From NCBI GenBank assembly GCA_036399775.1, contig DASWMJ010000066.1:1-64000 (forward strand): a stretch of 64,000 bases of DNA. The letters are read 5' to 3'. Both the position numbers and the translations under genes were made by a program. A model generated the notes under the pieces. That model did no database searches and was not told the origin of the DNA. It saw nothing but the letters and a program-made list of their open reading frames with translations. Each line of letters begins with the position of its first letter. The stretch's first letter is position 1. Source of the stretch: JADMIH01 sp036399775. Lineage in GTDB: Bacteria > Chloroflexota > Chloroflexia > QHBQ01 > JADMIH01. Shown piece after piece: positions 1-7,376 of the stretch.

Positions 1-195
1 AAGGGTTGGACTCGCCGGAACAAGCGGCGACCAAATGGGGTAGCATCTGGTATCATTATGTGGGCTCCTTCGGTAAAGCTTGGTTTGGTTGCACTTACCA
101 GTTTACCAAGTAGCCCATCTCTTTTTATGCGACACTATTGGCATGCGGGTCGCCCCTACCTTACACATTTTATTCCTGGACTTAACTTTGTTAGT

Positions 196-232
196 GCTGT
201 ACTGAGCGCAGCGAAGCATGACAAGGATTGCG
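196..232. repeat. Partial copy of an intergenic 'gagcgcagcgaag' repeat
   Basis: The core ctgagcgcagcgaag followed by catgacaag recalls the repeat at 22980-23007 (cattctgagcgcagcgaagaatct), a short sequence that recurs in many bacterial genomes. Apart from it, bases 1-257 show no convincing gene: the reading frames there have no ribosome binding site and unnatural composition. Confidence 0.4.
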
Positions 233-257
233 GGGCTTGCTGACGGTTACATCCATT

Positions 258-860
258 CTATTCACTAATACGCCGACCTCTGCCCCTGGTATACCTCTTC
301 ATCGCGGGCCGTGCCTGGGGTGCCGCAGGTTCCAGCGCGTCAGCGTCCACCCGCACTTCGTTGAGCCTGCCCAGGAAATGCAAGAGCACTTTCACTCGCC
401 CGCCCGCCGTCATAGGCCCCAGGAATACGGCTTCGAGACCCTTTAGCGGCCCACTCTTCAGCAGGACCGCATCCCCATCCTGGAAGGTATGCGCGGGGAG
501 ACCCCCTTCGGCGTTCAGCCTGTCAACACGCTCCCGTATGGCGGCTACCAGCGCCTCCGGTATCGCCTGTGCTTCGCCCCCGAACTCAAGCATCCCGCGC
601 ATACCTGGCGACGAGTTGATGCTGCTGATGTTTACCGCTCCCAGGTCGGCTCGCACGAAGAAATAGCCTGGGAAGAGTGGCGCCGGTTTCATTTCTCCGC
701 GAACCCGCCTGCTCACCTCGGCAAGATATGTGGTAAGCCCCAGGCGTTGTTTGAGGCCCCTGGCTGCCACGCTCTCGCTCCCCGGCCTGCAATGCGCCAC
801 GTACCACTGGCCCCTTGTCGGTTGCTCGTCATCATGCATGCTTACTGCTCTCATACACAT
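258..860 (-). CDS. NusG/RfaH-family transcription antitermination protein
   Basis: A specialised NusG paralogue (RfaH/LoaP/UpxY-like) that would bind RNA polymerase and promote processive elongation of a target operon, often polysaccharide or secondary-metabolite clusters. The NGN domain starts with the typical WYVAHCRPGSE stretch near residue 20 and carries PLFPGYFFVR near residue 62. A KOW region (HTFQDGDAVLLKSGPLKGLEAVFLG-like, written here in part) follows at about residues 123-150. About 200 aa is normal for the family. Several ATGs lie at the front (codons 1, 3 and 8), and none has a good ribosome binding site. Codon 8 (base 839), which gives an N-terminus beginning MHDDEQ, fits family length best. 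It is not linked to secE or rplK, which argues against it being the housekeeping NusG. A TTGACA-N17-TACTAT promoter lies about 240 bases upstream. Confidence 0.85.
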   Translation of the reverse strand: MCMRAVSMHDDEQPTRGQWYVAHCRPGSESVAARGLKQRLGLTTYLAEVSRRVRGEMKPAPLFPGYFFVRADLGAVNISSINSSPGMRGMLEFGGEAQAIPEALVAAIRERVDRLNAEGGLPAHTFQDGDAVLLKSGPLKGLEAVFLGPMTAGGRVKVLLHFLGRLNEVRVDADALEPAAPQARPAMKRYTRGRGRRISE

Positions 861-1076
861 GTCTCACGACCATGCTCCACCACCCAGGCACCGGACGTAA
901 TAGGGCTGGGATATACCCGGTATGGAAGCCGCCCGGAGCAGGCGCTACAACAGGGTACGGCTCGTTTTGGGTGGAGGTAGTGACGACGAAGCGCCGCCCC
1001 GAAGTCTGTGGAGGGCTACATGCACGCCTGCTAGACAGTATCATCTGCCGCACTTCATAGCGTGCGCGGTAAGAAA
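861..1076 (-). other. Long untranslated leader of the NusG/RfaH-like gene
   Basis: Between the promoter at 1077-1105 and the earliest start codon there are roughly 210 untranslated bases. Reading frames here on both strands are short and lack ribosome binding sites. I see no clear terminator hairpin. The length allows leader regulation, but no known motif was recognised. Confidence 0.35.
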
Positions 1077-1105
1077 ATAGTAGCAGAGATACAGAGTAGT
1101 GTCAA
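1077..1105 (-). promoter_or_regulatory. Sigma-70 promoter, TTGACA-N17-TACTAT
   Basis: Read on the minus strand, TTGACA (1105-1100) is separated by exactly 17 bases from TACTAT (1082-1077). It faces the NusG/RfaH-like gene and is one of the best consensus matches in the window. Confidence 0.6.
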
Positions 1106-1155
1106 CCCGCGCGGGCAGCATAAGTGTTCAGATTAGTTGTAGAAGAAAAATAATT

Positions 1156-1190
1156 GTAGGGGCGTGATTTATCGCGCCCTGGTGGGGTCA
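1156..1190. repeat. GTAGGGGCG-family intergenic repeat
   Basis: The stretch gtaggggcgtgatttatcgc followed by gccc forms a short GC-rich inverted repeat. It starts with the same gtaggggcg core as the elements at 31440-31540 and 33105-33135 and resembles the arms of the palindrome at 56033-56092. It lies in the gap upstream of the HsdR-N-like gene's stop. Confidence 0.45.
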
Positions 1191-1220
1191 CGCGATGGGT
1201 TGGTCGGTCATCCCCGCTAC

Positions 1221-2024
1221 TCATTTGCTATTACCGAAGAACTGCCTTACACGTTCTTTATGGCCTATGATTTCCTTCTTGTTTAATATCTGATAGAAGG
1301 CTGACCATCGCTCTTTAAATTCGTTACGATTGAAATCCATAGCGAGAGCATCAGGTATACCACCACCTTGCAAAACGTATAGACGGATATCCAGGCCGTT
1401 CGTGACCAAGTAATAAGGGGTTGCAAGCTCCTGTGCATAAGATCGAGCTTGTGAAATAGCATCCTCGGTTAGCTTCCCTTTCTTCGCCTCCACCACAAGG
1501 AGGGCATCATCCTTAGAACGACCTTGACCGTTGAACAGGACAACGTCTGCTTGTGTCCTAGTTGGTTTTGTACCTCGAAATATTGTGATAGGGTGGCCGA
1601 TCACGCAGTCCTCCTCAGCGTACCCTAATCGCTCTAGCAATGGCATGATGAAATAGTATTCGACTTCACGCTCGCTCTCAAATTCGCGCTGCTCTATTAT
1701 CGTGAACCAACTATCATCAGGCGTGAGCACATTTTCGGGTTGGGCATCAAGATCAATGGAAGGGCCTGGCGGCTCAATGTAAGTGAGGATAATCCATTCG
1801 TCTTTTGCCTCCGATCCCAAAACTGAAATATCCGGGTTTATAATGAGTCCCTGCCGCTTCTTTAGTTCCTGTGTAACTTGCTCGATTCGCTCTTTGCTCC
1901 GCACTTTGAATCCAAACTTATCCCAGAAGGTCTTGCTAAGTAGACGGCGCTGGCGTTTGGGCGTGGCTAAGATGGATTGAAAGATTTCCTCAACAATCTC
2001 AGTGACGGACGGCGCCTTAGCCAT
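1221..2024 (-). CDS. HsdR N-terminal-like PD-(D/E)XK nuclease
   Basis: A stand-alone 267-residue protein resembling the type I restriction R-subunit N-terminal nuclease domain (HSDR_N_2 type). The restriction-like core is visible: a helix with ESEREVEYYFIMPLLERLGY (118-135), then D160 in QADVVLF, then E179 and K181 in LLVVEAKKG, and the following YYLVTNGLDIRLY strand. The first 75 residues are helical and basic and might bind DNA. No helicase, methylase or specificity gene is adjacent, so this is not a type I system. Solo proteins of this type are common and of unknown substrate. The start is well supported by an aaaggag ribosome binding site seven to eight bases before ATG. Confidence 0.75.
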   Translation of the reverse strand: MAKAPSVTEIVEEIFQSILATPKRQRRLLSKTFWDKFGFKVRSKERIEQVTQELKKRQGLIINPDISVLGSEAKDEWIILTYIEPPGPSIDLDAQPENVLTPDDSWFTIIEQREFESEREVEYYFIMPLLERLGYAEEDCVIGHPITIFRGTKPTRTQADVVLFNGQGRSKDDALLVVEAKKGKLTEDAISQARSYAQELATPYYLVTNGLDIRLYVLQGGGIPDALAMDFNRNEFKERWSAFYQILNKKEIIGHKERVRQFFGNSK

Positions 2025-2061
2025 CGGTTTGCTCCTTTAAGCTCACGGTTACAAACAGCGA

Positions 2062-2079
2062 AGCCTCCATACGGAGGCT
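2062..2079 (-). terminator. Hairpin downstream of clpX
   Basis: A perfect AGCCTCC/GGAGGCT stem with a four-base loop lies 55 bases after the clpX stop. No clear U-tract follows, so termination strength is uncertain. Confidence 0.4.
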
Positions 2080-2094
2080 CCAAGCATACCTGAC

Positions 2095-2134
2095 GTCTTC
2101 TAACTTCTGACTTCTAACTTCTAGCTTCTAACCT
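2095..2134. repeat. Heptamer array (cttctaa type)
   Basis: Five to six tandem units of cttctaa/cttctga/cttctag with a period of seven bases, reaching the clpX stop codon. A related array lies at 28560-28600. Confidence 0.75.
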
Positions 2135-3474
2135 TACGCGCTTTCCTCTAGTTCAGCGTCATCCAGGGCACGCTCGGCTTTGGCGGAATGCAGCCCGGAG
2201 GACTGCTCACGTTCGTAGCGGCTCTCGTTGCGCGTGACGAGCATAGGTGCGCGCTTGCCCTCTATCGCCTCCTTCGTGATGACGCACTTACGCACGTTCT
2301 CCTGGGAGGGTATCTCATACATCACGTCCAACAAGGTCTCTTCAATGATGGTGCGCAGGCCGCGAGCGCCCGTCTTCTGTTTGAGCGCCTTGTCGGCTGC
2401 CGCCTCTAACGCCTCTTTGGTGAACTCAAGCTCCACCTTGTCCTGGGCCAGCAGCTTCTGGTACTGCTTGACGATGGCGTTCTTCGGCTCGGTGAGTATC
2501 CTGACCAGTGCGCTCATATCTAGCGGGTCGAGCGCCACGATGATGGGGAGGCGGCCCACGAACTCAGGGATGAGGCCGTACTTGAGCAGGTCTTCGGGGA
2601 TGACCTGCGACAGGAGGGCTGCTGCCCGTTTGGCGCGCTCTTCCGGGTCGCCCGACCTGTTGAAGCCTATCGAATTGCCCCCGCCTACGCGCTTGGAGAT
2701 AATATCTTCCAGTCCCTCGAACGCCCCGCCGCATATGAAGAGGATGTTGGCGGTGTCCACTTGGATGAAGTCTTGGTGGGGGTGCTTGCGGCCCGACTGG
2801 GGAGGCACGTTCGCTACCGTCCCCTCCACTATCTTGAGTAGCGCCTGCTGCACGCCCTCCCCCGACACGTCGCGGGTGATGGAGGGGTTGTCGCTCTTGC
2901 GGGCGATCTTGTCTATCTCATCTATGTAAACTATGCCCTTCTCGGCGCGGGCTATATCGAGATCGGCTGATTGCAGGAGGCGGAGGAGGATGTTCTCCAC
3001 ATCTTCGCCCACGTAGCCCGCTTCGGTAAGGGCGGTAGCATCAGCGATGGAGAAAGGCACGTCCAGTATCTTGGCGAGGGTCTGCGCCAGCAGGGTCTTG
3101 CCGCAGCCGGTCGGCCCCAGGAGGAGTATGTTGCTCTTTTGCAGCTCTACGTCGTCGCCCTTCATACCTGCGGTCACGCGCTTGTAGTGGTTGTAGACCG
3201 CCACGGAGAGCACCTTCTTGGCGCGGTCCTGGCTGATGACGTAGCCGTCGAGCAGTTCGGAGATGCGCTTCGGCTTTGGTATCTGCTTGCCCAGGTTGAA
3301 GTCGGACTTGGTAGTCGTCAGGTCCTCTTCGTCAATGATCTCCCGGCACAGGTCCACACATTCATTACATATGTAGACTGCGCCAGGCCCCGCGATGAGC
3401 CTGCTGACGTCTTCCTGGCCTTTGCCGCAAAACGAGCAACGATACTGGGGCTTACCGCTCCGAGGGTTGGCCAT
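2134..3474 (-). CDS. clpX: ATP-dependent Clp protease ATP-binding subunit ClpX
   Basis: The AAA+ unfoldase that recognises substrates and feeds them to ClpP. All signature parts are present: an N-terminal zinc-binding domain with C-x2-C...C-x2-C (CSFCGKGQ and ICNECVDLC), Walker A GPTGCGKT, the GYVGEDV pore loop, Walker B IVYIDEIDKIA, the RKHP loop, the IGF-type loop (IGFNRSG) that docks on ClpP, and the C-terminal small domain with KTGARGLR. The protein is 446 residues, slightly longer than usual because of a charged tail ending in ALDDAELEESA. The ATG at 3474 is preferred over an in-frame TTG three codons earlier; an aggag site precedes it. It lies 116 bases downstream of clpP, with a hairpin-forming heptamer array in the gap. 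Confidence 0.98.
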   Translation of the reverse strand: MANPRSGKPQYRCSFCGKGQEDVSRLIAGPGAVYICNECVDLCREIIDEEDLTTTKSDFNLGKQIPKPKRISELLDGYVISQDRAKKVLSVAVYNHYKRVTAGMKGDDVELQKSNILLLGPTGCGKTLLAQTLAKILDVPFSIADATALTEAGYVGEDVENILLRLLQSADLDIARAEKGIVYIDEIDKIARKSDNPSITRDVSGEGVQQALLKIVEGTVANVPPQSGRKHPHQDFIQVDTANILFICGGAFEGLEDIISKRVGGGNSIGFNRSGDPEERAKRAAALLSQVIPEDLLKYGLIPEFVGRLPIIVALDPLDMSALVRILTEPKNAIVKQYQKLLAQDKVELEFTKEALEAAADKALKQKTGARGLRTIIEETLLDVMYEIPSQENVRKCVITKEAIEGKRAPMLVTRNESRYEREQSSGLHSAKAERALDDAELEESA

Positions 3475-3489
3475 GCTGGTCAATCTCCT

Positions 3490-3594
3490 AATTTTAGATT
3501 TTGGATTTTAGATTTTCGATTTGGATTTCTGAATTGTAGATTAGGAACAGTTGCCGTACAAATCTAAAATCCAAAATCCAAAATCTAAAATTAC
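3490..3594. repeat. Inverted pair of heptamer arrays (attttag/attttgg) between clpP and clpX
   Basis: About five tandem attttag/attttgg heptamers are followed about 50 bases later by their reverse complement (aatctaaaatccaaaatcc and so on). The arms can form a large A/T-rich hairpin in the clpP-clpX transcript. A near copy occupies 12697-12782 next to zwf. Confidence 0.8.
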
Positions 3595-4280
3595 ACTTTC
3601 AGGCTGCCCGCGATCAGGCTGTCGGCGGCGCTGGTGATGCGCTCGTTGCCGGGGATAGCGCCTGTGGTCTGGATCACCTCGTCAATGATGCCGTACTCAA
3701 CCGCCTGGTATGCGTCCATGTAGATGTCGCGCTCGAAGTCGTGCGAGATCTTTTCGAGGGTATTGCCGGTGTGGTTAGCCATGATGGTGCGTATCCTCGA
3801 TTGGAGTCTCAAGAGTTCGCGGGCCTGTATCTCTATGTCGGGGGCCGCCGAATAGGGTATACCGCCCTGCGCCGGGTGCATGTGGATGGTGGCGTTGGGG
3901 AGAGCGTATCGCTTGCCCTTCGCGCCCGCGCAGAGGAGGATGGTGCCCATAGAGGCTGCCAGGCCGACGCAGAGAGTGGTAACGTCGGGACGTACAAACT
4001 GCATGGTGTCGTAGATAGCCAGTCCGGCTGTGACCACGCCGCCCGGCGACTGGATGTAAATCTGGATGTCGCGCTCCGGGTCCTCGTGGTCGAGGAAGAG
4101 GAGTTGGGCGACGACCGCGTTAGCTACCTGGTCGTCAATAGGTGTGCCGATGAAGATGATGCGGTCCTTGAGGAGCCGGGAGTATATATCGTACACCCGC
4201 TCGCCCCGGTTGCTGCTCTCCACCACATAGGGGATTATAGCCTGAGGCTTAGGGGTCCAGAGTTCCGAGTTCGGGTTCAT
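3591..4280 (-). CDS. clpP: ATP-dependent Clp protease proteolytic subunit ClpP
   Basis: The serine protease of the ClpXP complex. The nucleophile is S110 in GLAASMGT, the histidine is H133 in TIHMHP, and the aspartate lies in the DFERDIYM motif near residue 183. The length (229 aa) includes a 20-residue N-terminal extension that is probably processed. The IHMHP motif differs slightly from the common IHQP. It is the first gene of a clpP-clpX operon. The start has an aggaga site six to seven bases upstream. Confidence 0.97.
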   Translation of the reverse strand: MNPNSELWTPKPQAIIPYVVESSNRGERVYDIYSRLLKDRIIFIGTPIDDQVANAVVAQLLFLDHEDPERDIQIYIQSPGGVVTAGLAIYDTMQFVRPDVTTLCVGLAASMGTILLCAGAKGKRYALPNATIHMHPAQGGIPYSAAPDIEIQARELLRLQSRIRTIMANHTGNTLEKISHDFERDIYMDAYQAVEYGIIDEVIQTTGAIPGNERITSAADSLIAGSLKV

Positions 4281-4301
4281 TGCTTATCTCCTGTGAGCCA
4301 T

Positions 4302-4330
4302 ATTATACATGACGGTATTGCCCTGCACAA
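4302..4330 (-). promoter_or_regulatory. Promoter of clpP-clpX, TTGTGC-N17-TATAAT
   Basis: On the minus strand TTGTGC (4330-4325), a 17-base spacer and a perfect TATAAT (4307-4302) lie just upstream of the clpP ribosome binding site, which gives a leader of only about 15-20 bases. No CIRCE- or CtsR-like operator was recognised. Confidence 0.6.
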
Positions 4331-4378
4331 TTGGTTTTCCCCAACCAATTTTCTACGTAGTTTGACGTAATGTTGACT

Positions 4379-4452
4379 CGTATTGCGTATTGCGTGTTGC
4401 GTATTGTCTCATTGTGCGTAAGACCCTTACGAAATACGCACTACGCAATACG
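4379..4452. repeat. Inverted pair of heptamer arrays (cgtattg)
   Basis: Four tandem units cgtattg/cgtgttg (4379-4407) are followed by reverse-complement units (aatacgcactacgcaatacg, 4433-4452). The period is seven bases. They lie between clpP and the small gene at 4578. Confidence 0.75.
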
Positions 4453-4577
4453 TTCTGGTCGGGTATTTGCTTTCTCTCTTATCGCGGGGAGCCTGAGATG
4501 CTCGCAAAGTGCCTGTAAGCTATTATACCATTAAGGGGTAGCCGGGCGGCACCTGGAAAAAGGTGGAGGTACAGGCA

Positions 4578-4838
4578 ATGACTGACGCTGAATGGACAGA
4601 ACTGAAGAGGCATTACAAGTTTGGTTTAGCCGAACGGCGTCCCCTGCTCAAATACGAGTTGGAGGAGCAGTCTGAGCGCATCCGCTCCGATAGAGGCGCA
4701 GCCGATTTCCACAAGCTTGTCGCGGAAGTAGATCGCCTGCGGGCTGCCCTGCTAAGGTACGGCGACCACGACCCCTCATGCGATTGGCAGAAAGAAGGGT
4801 GCGGCTGCGGCTACAGGCAGGCGTTGGGGAGAGACTAG
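4578..4838 (+). CDS. Small hypothetical protein with Cys-rich C-terminus
   Basis: A product of 86 residues if translation starts at the ATG after ggtggaggt (4578); an earlier in-frame ATG at 4563 overlaps that binding site. It is charged and helical, with a likely short coiled coil (residues 25-70). It ends in HDPSCDWQKEGCGCGYRQAL, where three cysteines could bind a metal. I do not recognise the family. It stands alone between clpP and the YciF-like gene. Confidence 0.6.
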   Translation: MTDAEWTELKRHYKFGLAERRPLLKYELEEQSERIRSDRGAADFHKLVAEVDRLRAALLRYGDHDPSCDWQKEGCGCGYRQALGRD

Positions 4839-5023
4839 AATAAAGTTAACAACTACGTAGATTGCCATCCTGAGTTTGGTTTACGATTGTTCACCATATC
4901 CGTTAGCGGATCGGGTCCAAACTGGCATAGCCTTTGCTTCCTAATGGGTGCATGCCTCCAAGCGGAGGGCATGGAGGCCGGACATCCTACCATTACGACA
5001 ATAATCGAAGGGAGACATCACAA

Positions 5024-5563
5024 ATGGCTATCAACACTCTGCAAGAGAAGTTCATCCACGAGCTAGGCGACATCTACGACGCCGAGCACCAGTTCCTCAA
5101 GGGGCAGGAAGAGATGCTCAAGAACGCCACCGATCAGGCGCTCAAGGAGATGATCACCAACCACATCAGCCAGACCCAGCAGCAAATCAGGAACATCGAG
5201 GGGGTGTATCGCGCCCTGGGCAGGGAGCCTGAGCGGGTGATGTGTGACGGCGCTAAGGGCATAGTGAGCGAAGGCCAGAAGATAATGAAGGAGACCGCAG
5301 GCGATAACCAGCTACGCGACTGTGCTATCGCGGGCGCGGCGTCAAAGGTAGAGCACTACGAGATTGCCACTTATCGCGGCCTCATCCTGGGCGCGGAGCT
5401 TATGGGTCAACAGGAGGTTGTCAGCCTGCTACAGCAGAACCTTGAGCAGGAAGAGAGCACCGCCCGCCTCATTGAGCAGTCGGCACCCCAACTCCTCCAG
5501 AAGGCGATGGGCGGCACGAATATCCAGTCGGGCCAGTTCTCCCAGGCCACGCCAACCTACTAA
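5024..5563 (+). CDS. YciE/YciF-family (DUF892) ferritin-fold protein
   Basis: A 179-residue all-helical protein of the DUF892 ferroxidase-like family, usually linked to stress responses. The family signature ELGDIYDAEHQF lies at residues 12-23, and helices carrying conserved Glu/His residues follow (KVEHYEIATYRGL, EQEESTARL), consistent with a di-metal site in a four-helix bundle. The start codon ATG at 5024 is preceded by agggaga; upstream frame extension is not supported. It ends 92 bases before the SDR gene on the same strand. Confidence 0.9.
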   Translation: MAINTLQEKFIHELGDIYDAEHQFLKGQEEMLKNATDQALKEMITNHISQTQQQIRNIEGVYRALGREPERVMCDGAKGIVSEGQKIMKETAGDNQLRDCAIAGAASKVEHYEIATYRGLILGAELMGQQEVVSLLQQNLEQEESTARLIEQSAPQLLQKAMGGTNIQSGQFSQATPTY

Positions 5564-5567
5564 AGTT

Positions 5568-5637
5568 TGAATTACGAATTACTAATTACGAATTACGGCG
5601 AAACGCAATGTAATTCGTAATTAGTAATTCGTAATTC
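5568..5637. repeat. Inverted pair of heptamer arrays (gaattac)
   Basis: Four units gaattac/taattac (5568-5597) and their reverse complement (gtaattcgtaattagtaatt, starting about 5610) surround a 12-base spacer and form a hairpin between the YciF-like gene and the SDR gene. The period is seven. It is similar in form to the short tandem repeats known from heterocystous cyanobacteria. Confidence 0.8.
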
Positions 5638-5654
5638 CCCGTGGAGGGGAAGTT

Positions 5655-6623
5655 ATGGCTAAACCCCTGAGCGAGCAGGTGGTTGTGATAACCGGCGCGT
5701 CGTCGGGGATAGGTAGGGAGACGGCCCTACGGCTGGCAGGACGTGGGGCTAAGGTCATCGTTTCGGCGCGTAGTGATGAGGCGTTAGACGAGTTGGTGGG
5801 GCAGATAACATCGGCGGGCGGCGAGGCTACTTCCATCTCGGCTGACGTCTCTATCTACAGCGACGTGGAGGCCCTGGCGAGCGGCGCGGTAGAGAAGTAT
5901 GGCCGCATAGATACCTGGGTAAACAACGCAGGTGTGCTCATTGTAGGCGAGTTCGAGAACACGGACCTGGACGAGGCCCGGCGGCTCTTCGACGTGAACT
6001 TCTGGGGCGAATTGCACGGCTGCAAGGCTGTGCTGCCCATTATGAAGTCGCAGGGCGGCGGCACCATCGTCAACGTCACATCGGTCACTGCCCGTCGGCC
6101 CCTGCCCCTGATGTCCGTCTACTCAGCGTCGAAGGCCGCGCTCAACGGCCTCAGCGAAGGCCTGCGAACCGAGTTAGAGGGCACGGGCGTCGAGCTATGC
6201 ATAGTCATGCCCGCCACGATTGACACGCCCCTGTTCGAGCATGCCCGCTCCAAGGAGGGTGTAGCCCCCAGGCCGGTGCCGCCCATCTACCCACCCTCCG
6301 AGGTGGCAAGGGCTATCGAGAGAGTTGCTGAGAAGCCCCAGCGCCAGATATTTGCCGGACCCGCGGGCATAGGCTTCCACGTCGGCAACTTCCTGATGCC
6401 TGACGTGCTTGACAAGGCGCTCGCAAAATTCGGCTGGACGCAGCTAACGAGCCAGCCGGAACCACCACGAGGCAACGACAACCTGAACAGAGGGATGGGT
6501 GAGACGCCGGGCAGAACAAGCGGAGGCTGGCGGGGCAGGCGCTACAAGGGGATCGAGCTTGCCAGCCGCATAGGTCTGGGACTTGCCGCGCTATTCCTGG
6601 TGCGGAAACTGGTCCGCCGCTAA
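5655..6623 (+). CDS. Short-chain dehydrogenase/reductase with C-terminal membrane segment
   Basis: An NAD(P)-dependent oxidoreductase of the classical SDR family. It has the Rossmann motif TGASSGIG near residue 14, the NNAG motif near 90, the catalytic serine in VTSVTA and YSASK near residue 156. At 322 residues it is longer than typical SDRs (about 250). The extra C-terminal part is Gly/Arg-rich and ends in a hydrophobic helix (IGLGLAALFLV) followed by RKLVRR, which suggests a tail anchor with the enzyme on the cytoplasmic face. The substrate cannot be deduced. The gaggggaagtt sequence before ATG is a fair ribosome binding site. Confidence 0.92.
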   Translation: MAKPLSEQVVVITGASSGIGRETALRLAGRGAKVIVSARSDEALDELVGQITSAGGEATSISADVSIYSDVEALASGAVEKYGRIDTWVNNAGVLIVGEFENTDLDEARRLFDVNFWGELHGCKAVLPIMKSQGGGTIVNVTSVTARRPLPLMSVYSASKAALNGLSEGLRTELEGTGVELCIVMPATIDTPLFEHARSKEGVAPRPVPPIYPPSEVARAIERVAEKPQRQIFAGPAGIGFHVGNFLMPDVLDKALAKFGWTQLTSQPEPPRGNDNLNRGMGETPGRTSGGWRGRRYKGIELASRIGLGLAALFLVRKLVRR

Positions 6624-6627
6624 CAAG

Positions 6628-7314
6628 TCAGGCTCTCTCGGCAGCCATCCGCAAACGCTCAATAGCGGCAGCCACGCCGTCGGGCGTGCCGTACACAGCG
6701 GAGCCTGCCACCAGCAGGTTAGCCCCGGCTTCCACGACCAACGGGGCCGTCTCTTCGTGTATTCCCCCGTCCACCTCTATATCGACCGCCAGGCCGCGCT
6801 CTTCTATAGTAGCGCGCAGGCGGCGTATCTTAGGTAGCATGGAATGGATGAACTCCTGCCCGCCGAAGCCCGGATTGACGGTCATCACGATCACCATATC
6901 CACGTACTCAAGTATCTCGTCCAGCGCGACTAGGGACGTAGAGGGGTTCAGGGCCACCCCCGGCTTCTTGCCCTCGGCGCGTATCTGCTGGATGGTGCGG
7001 TGCAGGTGGGTCGTGGCCTCCACGTGGACGATGATGTAGTCGGCTCCTACTTTGGCGAAGTCGTCTATGAAAAGCTCAGGCCGCTCAATCATCAGGTGCG
7101 CCTCTATGGGCAATTTCGTGTGCGGGCGCATAGACTTTATCACGGGCAACCCCACGCTGATGTTGGGCACGAAATGGCCGTCCATCACATCCACCTGTAT
7201 GCGGTCAGCCCACGCCTCCTCCGCCTCGCGCACCTGCTCCCCCAGCCGTGCAAAGTCGGCTGAGAGTATGGAGGGCACTATCCCTATCTTCTTGTCACCT
7301 GGGTCCTGTGCCAT
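6628..7314 (-). CDS. rpe: Ribulose-phosphate 3-epimerase
   Basis: Interconverts D-ribulose 5-phosphate and D-xylulose 5-phosphate in the pentose phosphate pathway. The TIM-barrel family motifs are clear: VPSILSADFARLGEQV at the start, IQVDVMDGHFVPNIS with metal-binding Asp, EAHLMIERPE, MTVNPGFGGQEFI and IEVDGGI. The length of 228 aa is standard. It is the last pentose-phosphate gene of the block on this strand, separated from pgl by the TIR gene. It is convergent with the SDR gene, with only four bases between their stops. Confidence 0.97.
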   Translation of the reverse strand: MAQDPGDKKIGIVPSILSADFARLGEQVREAEEAWADRIQVDVMDGHFVPNISVGLPVIKSMRPHTKLPIEAHLMIERPELFIDDFAKVGADYIIVHVEATTHLHRTIQQIRAEGKKPGVALNPSTSLVALDEILEYVDMVIVMTVNPGFGGQEFIHSMLPKIRRLRATIEERGLAVDIEVDGGIHEETAPLVVEAGANLLVAGSAVYGTPDGVAAAIERLRMAAERA

Positions 7315-7376
7315 AAGGAGGTTCTACCTTAGCTACGCTGAAAGGTTTTCATTGGAACTATAAATATAGTAGGGAT

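Noticed and set aside
58..446. Plus-strand frames at 58-243 and 228-446
   Set aside because: No ribosome binding site, odd composition, and overlap with the NusG/RfaH-like gene in antisense.
1221..2024. Type I restriction system
   Set aside because: Only an HsdR-N-like nuclease domain is present; there is no helicase part, methylase or specificity gene nearby.
2228..3567. Plus-strand frames of 233 and 198 codons inside clpX
   Set aside because: They are antisense shadows of the fully supported clpX frame.
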